A stretch of DNA of 64,000 nucleotides from Lineus longissimus (Eukaryota; Nemertea; Pilidiophora; Heteronemertea; Lineidae). Where the stretch lies: assembly GCF_910592395.1 (NCBI RefSeq), contig NC_088314.1, positions 14,570,001 through 14,634,000 of the forward strand, in the 5' to 3' direction. The position numbers and the translations under genes are program-made. Positions within the stretch are counted from its first letter, which is position 1; each line of letters begins with the position of its first letter. Below the pieces are notes generated by a model. That model saw nothing but the letters and a program-made list of their open reading frames with translations. It searched no databases and was not told where the DNA came from. Shown one piece after another: positions 8,544-17,583 of this stretch.

Positions 8544-11477
8544 ATGAAAAGAACACAGGAGGAATTGAATCAGCTGATTTTTGGCTATGGCCAAGATTTG
8601 AATGGCAACACAAATAAATTGGAAACGTCAGTGATCCGAAATGGACTTGTTCTGTTCTTATTTCATAAAAACAATGACGATGTCAAGTCGACCACTAGAC
8701 ATTTGAAGGCAATTGCTGATACGAATGGCATTTCTCTTGTACAGGAAAAGCTGTTAAAGACCAGGGTTACACGGATAGTGAAGAAGGTGAAAGCATACAA
8801 GCATATCGATAGGGATTGGAACTGTATCAAAGACTTTTTCCTGAAGGTTGCTGTTGTTTGCTGCGATGTGAACACTCCTGATCCGCATTCATTAGCTCCT
8901 CCAATTGCTCCTGACATTCCTGATCTGCCCCGGTTAGTTGTGGTAGACTCTGGTCCTGATGCCTTTGATAACACTGCTGATCCTGATGAGCTAGTTCCTG
9001 ATACTTGTCCGGCAATCACTTCTGAAGCTCAGCCTTCACCTTCAACATCCTCTGCTGCTGGTGTTGACCTTCGCCTGAGAGGGGACTGTGCAAAGTGTAA
9101 ACAGCGTCGAAATTCTTTGCGATCTTTGGCAGCTATCAAATCTAAATATTGCAGAGTGTTAAGGAGACGGAAAACTCCAGACCACCATCTTCGTCAGGCT
9201 CTAAAACGAAAGAAAGACATTGAGAATCGCTTACGTGCTGAGAGAATTCAAGTCAAATCAAATCTTTTGAAAGCAGATGGTGGGCCTAAGAAGGTTAGAA
9301 AGAAAAAGAAATGCAAGAAATCAAAAAATAAACTGCAGACCATGTCCTTGTGGGAGCTTAATGCTTTAAAGAGAAGGGTGGCAGTCTTGGAGAATGAAAA
9401 TGAAAAACTTAGAGCTGAAAATGAACATGTGACATGTGTAAATGATGACCAGAAGAATTCTTCATCGAATGTGATTAAGGCCAAGAAGGATGGAAAAACC
9501 TTCTCCTACTCCTACCGAAAGGCTGCTTATGCGTGTTTGGTGAATCAGGTGCCAGTTGAGTCCGCGGGTTCTCTGATTTCCAAAGTAGTTACCGAAATGA
9601 CTGGGAAGACTGTGGACTATGGTGCTGATGCCTCAACAATTAGCCAAATGGCATATGAATTGTCTGTACTTGATGATGTGCATGTGGGGGAGGCTATGGT
9701 GGAGGGGGGCAATTTAAACCTGGCATGGGATGCCACCTCTCTTGATGGGGAACATGTTAATGAAGTGCATATTAATTTGTCTGTTGATCCCCCAGAAAGT
9801 CTCATTCTTCAAATTGATTCGCTTCCTGGGGGCAAGGCCTGTGATTATGTGGATCATATTTCAAGAAGCATTCAGGATGTTACTGAGACATATGCTTCAT
9901 ATTCTGATATTGATCCAAGGAATGTCCATGAAACTGTAGTACAAAAACTCAAAAGCACTCTGGGTGACCGAGTACCTACCAATCGCTGTGTGAGAAATCA
10001 GCTTCAGGAACTTCTTGATATCCAACTTCTCGATCTAAAGTGCAATGTCCATCCCCTTGATGGGCTGGCCAGTGAGGCTAGGAAAACATTGAAGAAATTT
10101 GATACTGAACAGCAAGTAAAAGGACAATGTTATGGGAAGGACTGCGGAGCTGTCAATCTTGTGATGGGGCTCAGCAAAATCAGGTATAAAAATGGAGTAG
10201 GAGATCCCAAGGGATTCCGGGAGTTTATGCGGACGAATGATATCAGAAACAGCATGTTGCCACGATATGTTGGCAACCGCATGCACGTCATGTTTCACCT
10301 TGCTGGTGCATACTTCCACTTAAAGGACAAGATTCTAAATGTCTACTTTAAGGACTTCTCCAACTGTACTTCAAACTTCAAGCCAGCAGTCATCAAGGAC
10401 TTACAGAATTCAAACTTGATCCTGCAGCTGAAAGCCTTGGGGCTCATTGGGAAGATCCTGACTGGGCCATGGATGAATGTCTTATATGGGAATGCAGACA
10501 AGTTGTCCAATCTCGAAGCTGTGCCGACCCTGAAGAAATTGATGGAGAAGATCCATAGCCTGAGGGATGACCCAATGTCAATCTTAACAGTGAAAGCAGA
10601 TGCTTTTGGTAGACAGCTAGATTCAACAGATGAAGTTCTCCAATCCTTGCAGGCTGAACTAGATGAAAAGGACAAGGCCTACTTTGAGCAAGTAGCCCTG
10701 AAGCTTCTTGAATGCTCAATCACTCTCCTTGAACGGCAGATGGAGTCGTACCTCACGGGTGAGCTCTCATCCCCTACTCCTGAAATGTTGAAGGCCACCA
10801 AATGTGCTCCTGTTCACAACATTTTCAGTGAGGAGGTAATGGGGATGACCGATCATCAATACCGGCGTGCCCCTAATGCCACCTTTGGGTTCATTGATGG
10901 AAAAGTGCGAGCAGCAAAAAATAAAACCCTTATGTGGCTGAACAGTAAATCCACTGAAGAACAAGAACGTATAATTTACTTTTCCATCTCCAAAGCATGG
11001 AACAAGAGGGCCATTCGTAAAAAACGTGAGGAACAAATGAGAGCTACATACCTCCAAAGACAAGCTGAAAAGGTGAGACAGAAAGACACTCAGTACAGAG
11101 GGAGGATTGAGAAAATAATCAAGAAGGCTATTGCTGATCAGAATTTGACTGTAGACAGTTTGAAAGATGAACTAAAAGCTGTGATGTCAACTGAAGTTGC
11201 AGAGACAAAAATCGAAAGGATATGCAAAATCATCTCACATCCCGAGGAGATTGTTGACAGTTATTTGGACCATTATTTTAACGAGGATAATGTGGATGTC
11301 AGATATCATGGAAAACCTGTCGAAATTGTTCTCCCCACAAAGAGAAAACCGTTGTCAGTCGAGATTGCGTATTGGTCAGTTGATCAATTTGAAGCGGATG
11401 CCGAGGATTACACAATGACATTGTCACAAGTTTTGACAGATTGTCTTCTTGGCGACCTCACCTTCTTGGAGGTGTAA
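8544..11477 (+). CDS. 977-aa protein of unknown function, carried by K1
   Basis: This is the longest intact ORF in the window. Layout: an N-terminal helical region (1-115), then a Pro/Asp-rich linker. A small CAKCKQRR cluster follows near 180, then a Lys-rich stretch and a coiled coil at about 265-300 (LNALKRRVAVLENENEKLR). The central domain begins KTFSYSYRKAAYACL and holds WDATSLDGEHVNEVH near 395, then CNVHPLDGLA near 500, GNRMHVMFHLAGAYFHL near 575 and ALGLIGKILTGPW. The C-terminus is charged and helical. I associate this layout with multi-copy orphan proteins of marine animals, from memory only. The DAT and HPLD motifs could belong to an RNase H-like fold, but no triad is certain. Start chosen because a splice acceptor lies just upstream. 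It seems to lie within an intron of the transposase on the other strand. Confidence 0.75.
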   Translation: MKRTQEELNQLIFGYGQDLNGNTNKLETSVIRNGLVLFLFHKNNDDVKSTTRHLKAIADTNGISLVQEKLLKTRVTRIVKKVKAYKHIDRDWNCIKDFFLKVAVVCCDVNTPDPHSLAPPIAPDIPDLPRLVVVDSGPDAFDNTADPDELVPDTCPAITSEAQPSPSTSSAAGVDLRLRGDCAKCKQRRNSLRSLAAIKSKYCRVLRRRKTPDHHLRQALKRKKDIENRLRAERIQVKSNLLKADGGPKKVRKKKKCKKSKNKLQTMSLWELNALKRRVAVLENENEKLRAENEHVTCVNDDQKNSSSNVIKAKKDGKTFSYSYRKAAYACLVNQVPVESAGSLISKVVTEMTGKTVDYGADASTISQMAYELSVLDDVHVGEAMVEGGNLNLAWDATSLDGEHVNEVHINLSVDPPESLILQIDSLPGGKACDYVDHISRSIQDVTETYASYSDIDPRNVHETVVQKLKSTLGDRVPTNRCVRNQLQELLDIQLLDLKCNVHPLDGLASEARKTLKKFDTEQQVKGQCYGKDCGAVNLVMGLSKIRYKNGVGDPKGFREFMRTNDIRNSMLPRYVGNRMHVMFHLAGAYFHLKDKILNVYFKDFSNCTSNFKPAVIKDLQNSNLILQLKALGLIGKILTGPWMNVLYGNADKLSNLEAVPTLKKLMEKIHSLRDDPMSILTVKADAFGRQLDSTDEVLQSLQAELDEKDKAYFEQVALKLLECSITLLERQMESYLTGELSSPTPEMLKATKCAPVHNIFSEEVMGMTDHQYRRAPNATFGFIDGKVRAAKNKTLMWLNSKSTEEQERIIYFSISKAWNKRAIRKKREEQMRATYLQRQAEKVRQKDTQYRGRIEKIIKKAIADQNLTVDSLKDELKAVMSTEVAETKIERICKIISHPEEIVDSYLDHYFNEDNVDVRYHGKPVEIVLPTKRKPLSVEIAYWSVDQFEADAEDYTMTLSQVLTDCLLGDLTFLEV

Positions 11478-12293
11478 TTGAACCCATTTCAGTCTGTATG
11501 ACTTTATCTCCCATTTAGTTGAAATCAGCTCGCTTTTCTCTTCGAAAATGATATATTACATGATAGGGTTGTGTCACTTCGGACTCGTGGAGCGTCTCCG
11601 CCAGCTCGGCTCCATTTGACCTTGACATTTGACCTTGACCTTGATGGATACTTCATCTCTTCATGTAGGTGGCATCCTAACACAGTAATGTGCCTACTGT
11701 GAAAGATTCATCAAGATATCTTTATTCATAGGGAAGATATTGGCATAAACAGTTGCCCTTATATTCTACAATTCCGTCTGACCTTGACCTTTGTTGACCT
11801 TCGGCACTTTTGGCCCAAGGTCATGAGTGATCGTTCACGTTACATCATTCCAACATCATCCTAATACTGTAATCTACCTCCTGTGAAAATTTCGTGATGA
11901 TAACTTAAATAACAAGGAAGATATTGATGTTAGAAAGTGGCTCTTTTATTTTCTGCCTTTTTTTCCATCACAATTTTTTCCTCAGTTTAATGGAAAATGC
12001 ATTGTTTTAATTAGTCCTTAATTGCGCCCTTCAAAATGCTGTAACTCTGGTTGTAGTGAAGGGATTTGGACAAATGAGGTATCATTTTAAAGGTATTTTA
12101 AAGCTCTTTACCCTAATAACATTTTAAACCTCATTAGGACAACTTGAAAAAAATGTCCAAGTGCCTAGTATAGTAGGCCTAGCCTTACTTTGTACAGACT
12201 GCAGCCTGCAGAGTTTAGATGCCTGCCTGTGATTTGTGCCTATCCTCATTCGTTATTCATCATAGGCCCAACAATTATGATATGTACCTAGGC
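11478..12293. other. K1 noncoding stretch with TGACCTTGA motifs
   Basis: It follows the stop of the 977-aa gene. TGACCTTGA-type strings repeat near 11620-11645 and 11775-11800, resembling nuclear-receptor half sites but also common in dispersed repeats. No ORF or inverted repeat is convincing. Confidence 0.4.
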
Positions 12294-12401
12294 CTAAATG
12301 GAAAATGCCATTTTTAACATCAGGCATACATACAAGTAAATGACTTGGCTACAAGTAGCTACATGAGTATTGACATTGTAAACACATAAGATCATCCTCA
12401 C

Positions 12402-12791
12402 CTTTCTCCTGCTCCTGTCCTCGAATCTCTGGGATCTTGCTGATCTCTTATTGCTGCCAAGGCCAGGGGGACGACTCGGTCCTTCTACTGGTTGATCATC
12501 ATCAGCTTCTCCGGATTGGAACAGGCTGGGAACCGCGTCTTTATTCAGGAGCAGTCTATCAGAATATTCCATCTTGTACTTCAGCAAGTTTGAGTAATCA
12601 TCATCACGAAAATGCACACTGCACACCCGCGCTTCTTTATTCCGAGCTAGATCCGAGGCACGGGAGCATTTCGCAAGCCATTGCGATCGTAAAGCTGGTC
12701 TAACCGGCAGGAGAAAGAAGTGTACCTTGTCTCCCGTTGATGTCGTACTTTTCTCTGACATTTTGCAGTACTTTGCAATACAATACGGCAT
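12402..12791 (-). CDS. THAP-domain exon, probable first exon of K1 transposase
   Basis: The THAP zinc finger occupies residues 1-91: C4, C9, W38, C57, H60 and AVPSLF at 86-91, the C2-CH pattern plus the AVPTIF-like box. An acidic linker ends at RSQRFEDRSRRK, where a donor AAG|GTGAGG ends the exon at 12402 in phase 0. The exon is exactly 130 codons. The next compatible minus-strand acceptor with a transposase-like exon is at 5917, also phase 0. Together the three exons give 2555 nt, one short of a multiple of three, as expected from the single frameshift. A stand-alone THAP protein is the alternative. Confidence 0.72.
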
Positions 12792-12941
12792 CTTTGAGCG
12801 TTGAAATTGATGATTTTGTGGGACGATTAAATGAAAATGTTACTGCGTTCAGCTAGCGCTATACGAACAAAGGACTTTCGCGTTATGAAACCAGCACCGT
12901 AAACGTCACATCCGCTAGTTTGGGTCATGTGATCATGAATA

Positions 12942-12953
12942 ATGGCGGCGCCC
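12942..12953 (+). promoter_or_regulatory. YY1-like site, probable promoter of the THAP-transposase gene
   Basis: ATGGCGGCGCCC lies 149 bp from the right end of K1, mirroring the left-end copy at 150 bp. A TCATGTGATC E-box-like string lies just inside it. It is 151 bp upstream of the minus-strand ATG at 12791. Confidence 0.5.
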
Positions 12954-13102
12954 TTCGAACTATCAGATAAGTGATATAAAATCACCAAAATTACATAGAA
13001 GGAGGAATCGAATTCTAATGAAATTTCGTATAAGTGACCGCATATTGTTGTTCTAAAAAATATATCATAAATGAAAATTAGGGTCTTGTGGAAAGAAATC
13101 CT

Positions 13103-13106
13103 TTAA
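13103..13106. repeat. TTAA target duplication, right copy of K1
   Basis: It is followed by ACCTTTGAG, the exact continuation of the LINE seen in LINE-7. Confidence 0.9.
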
Positions 13107-13441
13107 ACCTTTGAGATCTCTCTTAGGCAGTTTATTCACTCTTTTCGATCTGGAGTTGAAGTATGAATATATTTACCTCTTTAATATTCATATAAAAGAT
13201 ACCTTTGTTAAATCATTAATATTATACCTCTCGTGTGAATATGTTCGTTCAATTTGGATACAACGTAATTTTAAAAAATTTGAGAAGAAAGTCATCACTT
13301 CAGATTCTGTCATTTTATATTTCATTTCCCGTGTAAACACTCGTATCCGGTGTGATTTTCATAGGTTTCCTCTGTTTCTATTTAAAAAATATTGGTGCCA
13401 GTACCCCGTTTTCTGCTCTGTAGAAGACGAGGTGCTGGAGC
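13104..13441 (+). pseudogene. LINE-1 ORF2 C-terminus
   Basis: This continues LINE-1 ORF2 after the K1 insertion. KPLRSLL, LYLSCEYVRSIWIQRNF and RVNTRIRCDFHRFPLFLFKKYW are readable, ending CSVEDEVLEL. It matches LINE-7 at 60843-61160. A 45-nt hairpin overlaps its end, and a piggyBac element interrupts directly after. Confidence 0.75.
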
Positions 13442-13619
13442 TTAACCCTTTTACTGCCGAAGTCGCACTTCTGCGACAACCATTATTTTCCGTTTACTGC
13501 CGAAGTCGCAAAAATGCGACATTCTGTGTATCACTAAAAATCAACAGATAACACGAAGACTAGCGTAGTTTTTCAAGAAGTTCGTAGATGGCGTTGTAGT
13601 ACGATGATAGAGCTTGCAA

Positions 13620-13631
13620 ATGGCGGCGCCC
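13620..13631 (+). promoter_or_regulatory. YY1-like site in the piggyBac element
   Basis: ATGGCGGCGCCC lies 57 bp before the ATG at 13688. A second, CAAGATGGCGGT, is at 13895-13906. Confidence 0.4.
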
Positions 13632-13687
13632 ATGGTATATCGACCTGTACAACTGTTGGGAGAAAATTGAGTTTGAAGTTGGTGAAA

Positions 13688-13864
13688 TGGCAAAAAGATT
13701 GTCACTGACGGAGGTTCTGGACGAACTAGATGTAGTGAATGATTCTGATTCAGGTGAGGAGTTCGTAGATAGTGATTCGGATCCAGAATACGATGTAAAT
13801 AATGACGATGCTGAAAGCGATAGTGACAGTGTGTATAGCGATGTACATGACGATGTGTTTCTTT
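13688..13864 (+). pseudogene. Acidic N-terminal fragment, probably of a piggyBac transposase
   Basis: A 58-codon ORF starts MAKRLSLTEVLDELD and continues with Asp/Ser/Glu-rich sequence to the stop. Acidic N-termini are usual in piggyBac transposases. No catalytic domain follows, so this is a remnant of an internally deleted copy. A chance acidic ORF is possible. Confidence 0.45.
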
Positions 13865-14115
13865 GAGATTTTTTGTCCGTCCTCATTATAAATTCAAGAT
13901 GGCGGTATGCAAATTAGGTCAGAACTCCCAATTTTTTTACCCCAATTGAAAGAGGGGGTCATACTGAACAACTTTCATATACATTGTTTGGCTGTATCTC
14001 CAATGGTTTTCTCTCACTAGGCTGGTGAAATATGCTGCCTTAATTACTGTAAAAACAATAGAATCTACCGGCAGTTGGGGTTCATGGAAATTAAAATTGG
14101 CCGGCAGTAAAAGGG

Positions 14116-14959
14116 TTAAATGGTCAATATAATTATGTTAACCCGATTGTTTTCTGTTGGTCAACCGTAATATAAACTCATTTACACTTTTCTTAGTCTG
14201 ACTCGAATAATTCAACAAAAATTTTAAACAGCCGTCAATCCTAAATACTATCATTCTTATTTAATTTCATTGGCAGTGACGTGATCGGCTTTGTCCACCG
14301 ATCACGCCACATGACTCCTTTGAATCAGTTTTTCATCTTTAGTTTAATCAATGCTATTGTAAAATTCAAGAAGGCTTTATCTTGCCTAATTTTAAATTGT
14401 ATAAACATTGACGGCTTTAGTCTTCTTTCCTTCGGTTGATCTAGATAAACAATTGTGTATTATTATTATTTCGTATGTTCAATTTATGTTGCTGTAATCT
14501 TTCAAGTTATTGTCAACTCTTTCTATAGGCGCGCGTGCGGGCCGGCCATCGACCGTGTCGGCACGCGTGCCTCGTTGTTCCATTTTTACAACATTAAAAT
14601 ATTTTCAATTCTCTTTGTCAGAGGCGTGCGCCTGCGGTCTATTACCGTGCAGGCTCACGCCAAGTAGTATTTCATTTTTACTACAATTTTCAATTATCCG
14701 TGTTTGTGGCAACATCTCGTTATGTAAATATAATTTTAACCCGTACTCTTCCAGTTGTTTAATTTTTTACAGTAAAGTCAAACTAACAGTTTCCTTATAA
14801 ACACAGTGTCGTTATTAATACACTGTCTAAATCATTGCCCCCTTTAAACCCTAGTTGTCAATTAATTCTATCTATGTAATCCCCGAAAAAATTCAGCCTT
14901 CTGTATCACTGTATGTAATATATATAAGTAATCAATATGTGCAATAAATTTTACTTATC
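14116..14959 (+). other. LINE-1 3'UTR with serial hairpins
   Basis: Visible stems include CGTGATCGG...CCGATCACG near 14280-14305, a GGCGCGCGTGC/GCACGCGTGCC stem near 14528-14572, a GGCGTGCGCCTGC/GTGCAGGCTCACGCC stem near 14622-14661, and ACAGTGT...ACACTGT near 14805-14826. The same set recurs in LINE-5 and LINE-7. AATAAA lies just before the A-tail. Confidence 0.6.
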
Positions 14960-14976
14960 AAAAAAAAAAAAAAAAA

Positions 14977-15127
14977 GTATCTGTTCTAATCAGCTTAATA
15001 TCTGATACGCACCTCATTGAGGTGCTTCGATATTAAACTGATTTTTGGACCTCGGCGAGATGTCAGGGGCTTGCTCCGCTCTCGCCACGGGTTGGCCTTG
15101 TATTGCAGTACCTCCAGGATCGGCCCA
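14977..15127 (+). ncRNA. RNU2: U2 snRNA gene, 3' part (nt about 36 to the end)
   Basis: It begins GTATCTGTTCTAATCAG and continues AATATCTGATACG. A stem-loop GCACCTCATTGAGGTGC and the Sm-type GATTTTTGGA follow, then GCTTGCTCCGCTCTCGCCAC, then TATTGCAGTACCTCCAGGA. These are the conserved blocks of U2 in order, and the length fits nt 36-187. The first 30 nt lie on the far side of the LINE insertion, so it cannot yield normal U2. Confidence 0.9.
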
Positions 15128-15990
15128 TAATAAACAAACCAACAATAGACCTTTCCCCAAATGCCCTTCCCCATTGTTAACTTCCCTTTCCCATGCCTTA
15201 CCGAGCTTGGGCGGGGGAGGGAGGGGGGTCCTGGGGCCAGGTGATTCAAATTAAACTAAATATGTATCAGAAGCTAAGCAGAAGATCAAGAACAGATACC
15301 GGTACAGTTGTGTGTGGGCATTTAATCAAGGCAAGAGTTTGGTCGAATAACCTCGCGTCCGAGCTCTGTCTGGCGTCTAAATGGCTTCCTGGCCGCAGAC
15401 GACCTCCCTGGTGACGGGAAGCCCCTGTGACGACATCACCGACGCCAGGCAGCCGCCGATGACGTCACCGCAGCCAGGCAGCCACGTGTCCCTGGCGACA
15501 GTGGCGACAGTGACGTCAGTGAGGGCTCGAACTGGCCGTGCTCGACGTTCAGTGCCGAATTTGGCACTCGAACCCGGGGGGAGGGGGGGGGCACCCGCCA
15601 GTCGAAAGAGCAGCGCTAGGCCTACATGAAACGCGTGTGAAAAGGTGGGCACGCTTGGAATAGTTCTCCGTCGGTTGCCGTTGGAAGATTCGCTCCGAAA
15701 TAACTTGCTCACCGCCTCGATTGGCTTGTGTCATTCCGCGCCGTGTTTGCGACCTACATGCAGACGCCCTGCTTGGACGGACTCACCTCGAACTCCCACG
15801 GCCCGCGAAGCCAGTCACACGCCCAGAACAGCTTGGCCACTGCGGGACGAGGCGCGTCCTTTGACTTTCTAAGGAACTACTGTGCTGGGGGGGACACTCC
15901 TCGCTCCACGGACAATTTGCCTTGTCGATTCCCGAGGACACTGGCACCTGCAACGTCGTCTGCTGCCATCTGGCGTTGACCAAATCAACT
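15128..15990. repeat. U2 array spacer
   Basis: This spacer recurs at 19962, 37520, 49651 and 54309 with small indels. Landmarks are a G-rich tract near 15208-15230, CCAGGTGATTCAAATTAAAC, TGACGGGAAGCCCCTGTGAC and CACGCTTGGAATAGTTCTCC. The many overlapping ORFs are artefacts of high GC. No gene seen. Confidence 0.75.
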
Positions 15991-16071
15991 ACGTCACACG
16001 CAGCCGAAACGTCACGGTTTGGACAATTCACGCCGTTTGCAACATGTAGAAATTTCGAAGCCGACGCCGGC
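15991..16071 (+). promoter_or_regulatory. Conserved proximal upstream region of U2
   Basis: The block from ACGTCACACGCAGCC through CACGGTTTGGACAATTCACG to GCAACATGTAGAA is kept before every U2 start in the window. It sits where an snRNA proximal sequence element would be (about -80 to -1). The exact PSE is not assignable by eye. Confidence 0.5.
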
Positions 16072-16102
16072 ATCGCTTCTCGGCCTATTGACTCAGTTTC
16101 AG
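16072..16102 (+). ncRNA. RNU2: U2 snRNA gene, 5' part (nt 1 to about 30)
   Basis: It starts ATCGCTTCTCGGCCTATTG like canonical U2, then diverges (ACTCAGTTTCAG) and is cut by LINE-2, which begins TAGTGTCGGTTG. Confidence 0.85.
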
Positions 16103-16217
16103 TAGTGTCGGTTGCTGCTCTAATTACTTCTTTACCAGTTACTCCCGTTGATTATTCGTTATTTGCAGCCCCATCTTGCTGATCAGGATGGCGGCCTGCA
16201 AAAAGCTTAGAGCAATT

Positions 16218-16406
16218 GTGACCCACCACGACAAAATGAGTCGCATGTCGCACAGAAGATGAGCCTAAAATGACACCAGGACATAATAGAAGAAATTGAT
16301 ATGCTCCGATTTTACAAAAGGCAGACAATGGTGAAATGAACAACCAGTCTGTCTCAACCTGTCAAGCTCAGAGTGACATGCGACCTGTTTTGTCATGGCG
16401 GGTCAC
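16218..16406. mobile_element. 189-bp MITE in LINE-2 ORF1
   Basis: The inverted ends are GTGACCCACCACGACAAAAT and, from the other side, GTGACCCGCCATGACAAAAC. AATT flanks both sides (16214-16217 and 16407-16410). LINE-5 and LINE-6 show the uninterrupted ORF1 here. Superfamily not assigned; a 4-bp target duplication narrows it. Confidence 0.75.
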
Positions 16407-17445
16407 AATTGAGGAAAAGTATATTAGCAACAGGTTGGTTGCCGGTACCGTTAGAATTCATTGTTTCTTTACGGCCTTCAGGCATGACATTATTTCATTT
16501 CTCAAAGAATTCGGATTAGATAAAAACACGACGCTACGTTCACTGTACCAGAGGGAAGCTTCCAGGGATTATTATGCAGTATTCGGAGACGTGAACGAAG
16601 CGAGGCATTTTGCCTCCCTCGGACAAGTTATTTCAAAATCAAATAATAACGGAAAAGTTGTGTTATCGGCAGTAGATAAGGAGGTTGTTTCTTTGAGAGT
16701 ACTGTGGCTGCCTATATACGTTAGTAACGATTACGTAAGAAGAGTATTCAGTCACCTTGGGGAAATCGTACGCGTGACGAATGAAGAAACTTCTATTCAA
16801 GGATTCGTCATGGAGACGGGTGTAAGAGTAGTAACGCTTAAAATTCACGAGAAAGAAAAACATATGATACCCCATAGAATAGACACTGCAGATGGATATT
16901 CCATGTTAATTACGTGTCGAGGCAGAATGCCCCTGTGTTTGAAATGCAATAAGCTGGGACACGTACGGTCAGAGTGTGAAACGTCAAGAAGACCCTCGGG
17001 ACCGCCTCCTCAAAGGCAGAGAATGGACTCAGTGGATTCTGAGTTGGAATCCGTAGATGAAGCCTCAGCTTTGGATAATGAAACGTGTCAAAGCTCAGAG
17101 GAGGAGGCCCCGGCCAAAGAAGGGGAGTCACAAACGATTGAAGACGAAGCCTCAACCAAAGATGAGGAGGTCCCTGATGAGCTTGGGGAAGAAATGGAAT
17201 GTGATGATATTGTTAGTAAAGTACCGGAGACTCAGGAGGGCGTGGTCCCTTCTGAGGTCTCAATTGAAGATACTTCGCAGGAACTATTCTCACAGTTACC
17301 ACCGACCCAATCGGGCGACTCACTAGCTGAGGCCTTAGAAGTATTCATCGAAAACACACCATACAGTCAAAAAATCCCAGTTGGACAAGGATCCCCTAGT
17401 TCCAAAAAACAAAAGACAAGTATTTTCGATGTAGATGCAATATAA
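16336..17445 (+). CDS. LINE-2 ORF1, RNA-binding and zinc-knuckle protein
   Basis: ORF1 of Tx1-type LINEs binds the element RNA. Two RRM-like regions cover residues about 30-115 (IHCFFTAFRHDIISFLKEFG) and about 120-190 (VLWLPIYVSNDYVRRVF). A CCHC knuckle follows at about 201-214: CLKCNKLGHVRSEC, spacing C-x2-C-x4-H-x4-C. Then comes an acidic tail ending KIPVGQGSPSSKK and SIFDVDAI. The original ATG at 16188 now reads into the MITE and stops at 16260. The present ATG at 16336 lies inside the MITE, so about the first 24 residues are MITE-derived. Otherwise intact. Confidence 0.75.
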   Translation: MNNQSVSTCQAQSDMRPVLSWRVTIEEKYISNRLVAGTVRIHCFFTAFRHDIISFLKEFGLDKNTTLRSLYQREASRDYYAVFGDVNEARHFASLGQVISKSNNNGKVVLSAVDKEVVSLRVLWLPIYVSNDYVRRVFSHLGEIVRVTNEETSIQGFVMETGVRVVTLKIHEKEKHMIPHRIDTADGYSMLITCRGRMPLCLKCNKLGHVRSECETSRRPSGPPPQRQRMDSVDSELESVDEASALDNETCQSSEEEAPAKEGESQTIEDEASTKDEEVPDELGEEMECDDIVSKVPETQEGVVPSEVSIEDTSQELFSQLPPTQSGDSLAEALEVFIENTPYSQKIPVGQGSPSSKKQKTSIFDVDAI

Positions 17446-17535
17446 TTTTACCTGACGAACTACTATAATGGACAACGAAGTTGAACAACGGACTTATAGT
17501 GAAAACAAAGGACTGATAACTGGAATAACAACCAC

Positions 17536-17583
17536 CTCGACTCGCCCACGGACTATGCTTTTTTCCTCCTTTTGGAGTTATAT
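17536..17583 (+). promoter_or_regulatory. Inter-ORF conserved element with CTCC-N4-GGAG hairpin
   Basis: CTCGCCCACGGACTA is followed by CTCCTTTTGGAG. Six LINE copies keep the stem and vary the four-base loop. It lies between the ORF1 stop and ORF2 start. Confidence 0.5.

Larger units (their letters stand above)
1593..13102. mobile_element. K1: 11.5-kb Kolobok-like THAP-DDE transposon with several genes
   Basis: The element is bounded by TTAA on both sides. The left end AGGAATACTTTAC and the inverted right end AGGATTTCTTTCC agree at 10 of 13 positions. It contains a P2X7-C-domain gene (+, 1847-2753), a THAP plus DDE transposase (-, 12791 to 3409) and a 977-aa gene (+, 8544-11477). A Harbinger element is nested at 6945-8468. 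A THAP domain plus TTAA target fits the Kolobok superfamily; that is family knowledge, not a search result. A GGGCGCCGCCAT motif lies about 150 bp inside each end in inverted orientation. Only one frameshift is evident in the transposase, so the copy looks fairly young. Confidence 0.82.
13446..14115 (+). mobile_element. piggyBac-type short element
   Basis: Perfect terminal inverted repeats CCCTTTTACTGCCG are flanked by TTAA at 13442-13445 and 14116-14119. LINE-7 shows the uninterrupted site, GAGCTTAAATGG. CCC-starting ends with TTAA targets are diagnostic of piggyBac. ACTGCCGAAGTCGCA occurs twice at the left end, each with a small GTCGCA...TGCGAC hairpin. The 670-bp length makes it non-autonomous. 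Two YY1-like sites lie inside. Confidence 0.85.
1..14976 (+). mobile_element. LINE-1: U2-targeted Tx1-type LINE, 5' part outside window, interrupted twice
   Basis: This is the 3' half of a non-LTR retrotransposon, in three pieces: 1-1592, 13103-13445 and 14116-14976. The first break holds an 11.5-kb TTAA-flanked transposon, the second a 670-bp piggyBac element. Removing both restores the order of reverse transcriptase, ORF2 C-terminus, 3'UTR and A-tail (14960-14976) seen uninterrupted in LINE-7. The A-tail abuts U2 snRNA sequence starting at about U2 nt 36. Placement in the L1/Tx1 clade rests on the reverse transcriptase motifs and the snRNA target. Keno elements of this clade are known in U2 genes. 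Confidence 0.88.

Noticed and set aside
15377-15980. Many overlapping ORFs of 60-130 aa in U2 spacers
   Set aside because: The spacer is GC-rich, the ORFs occur in several frames on both strands, and they vary among spacer copies through indels.
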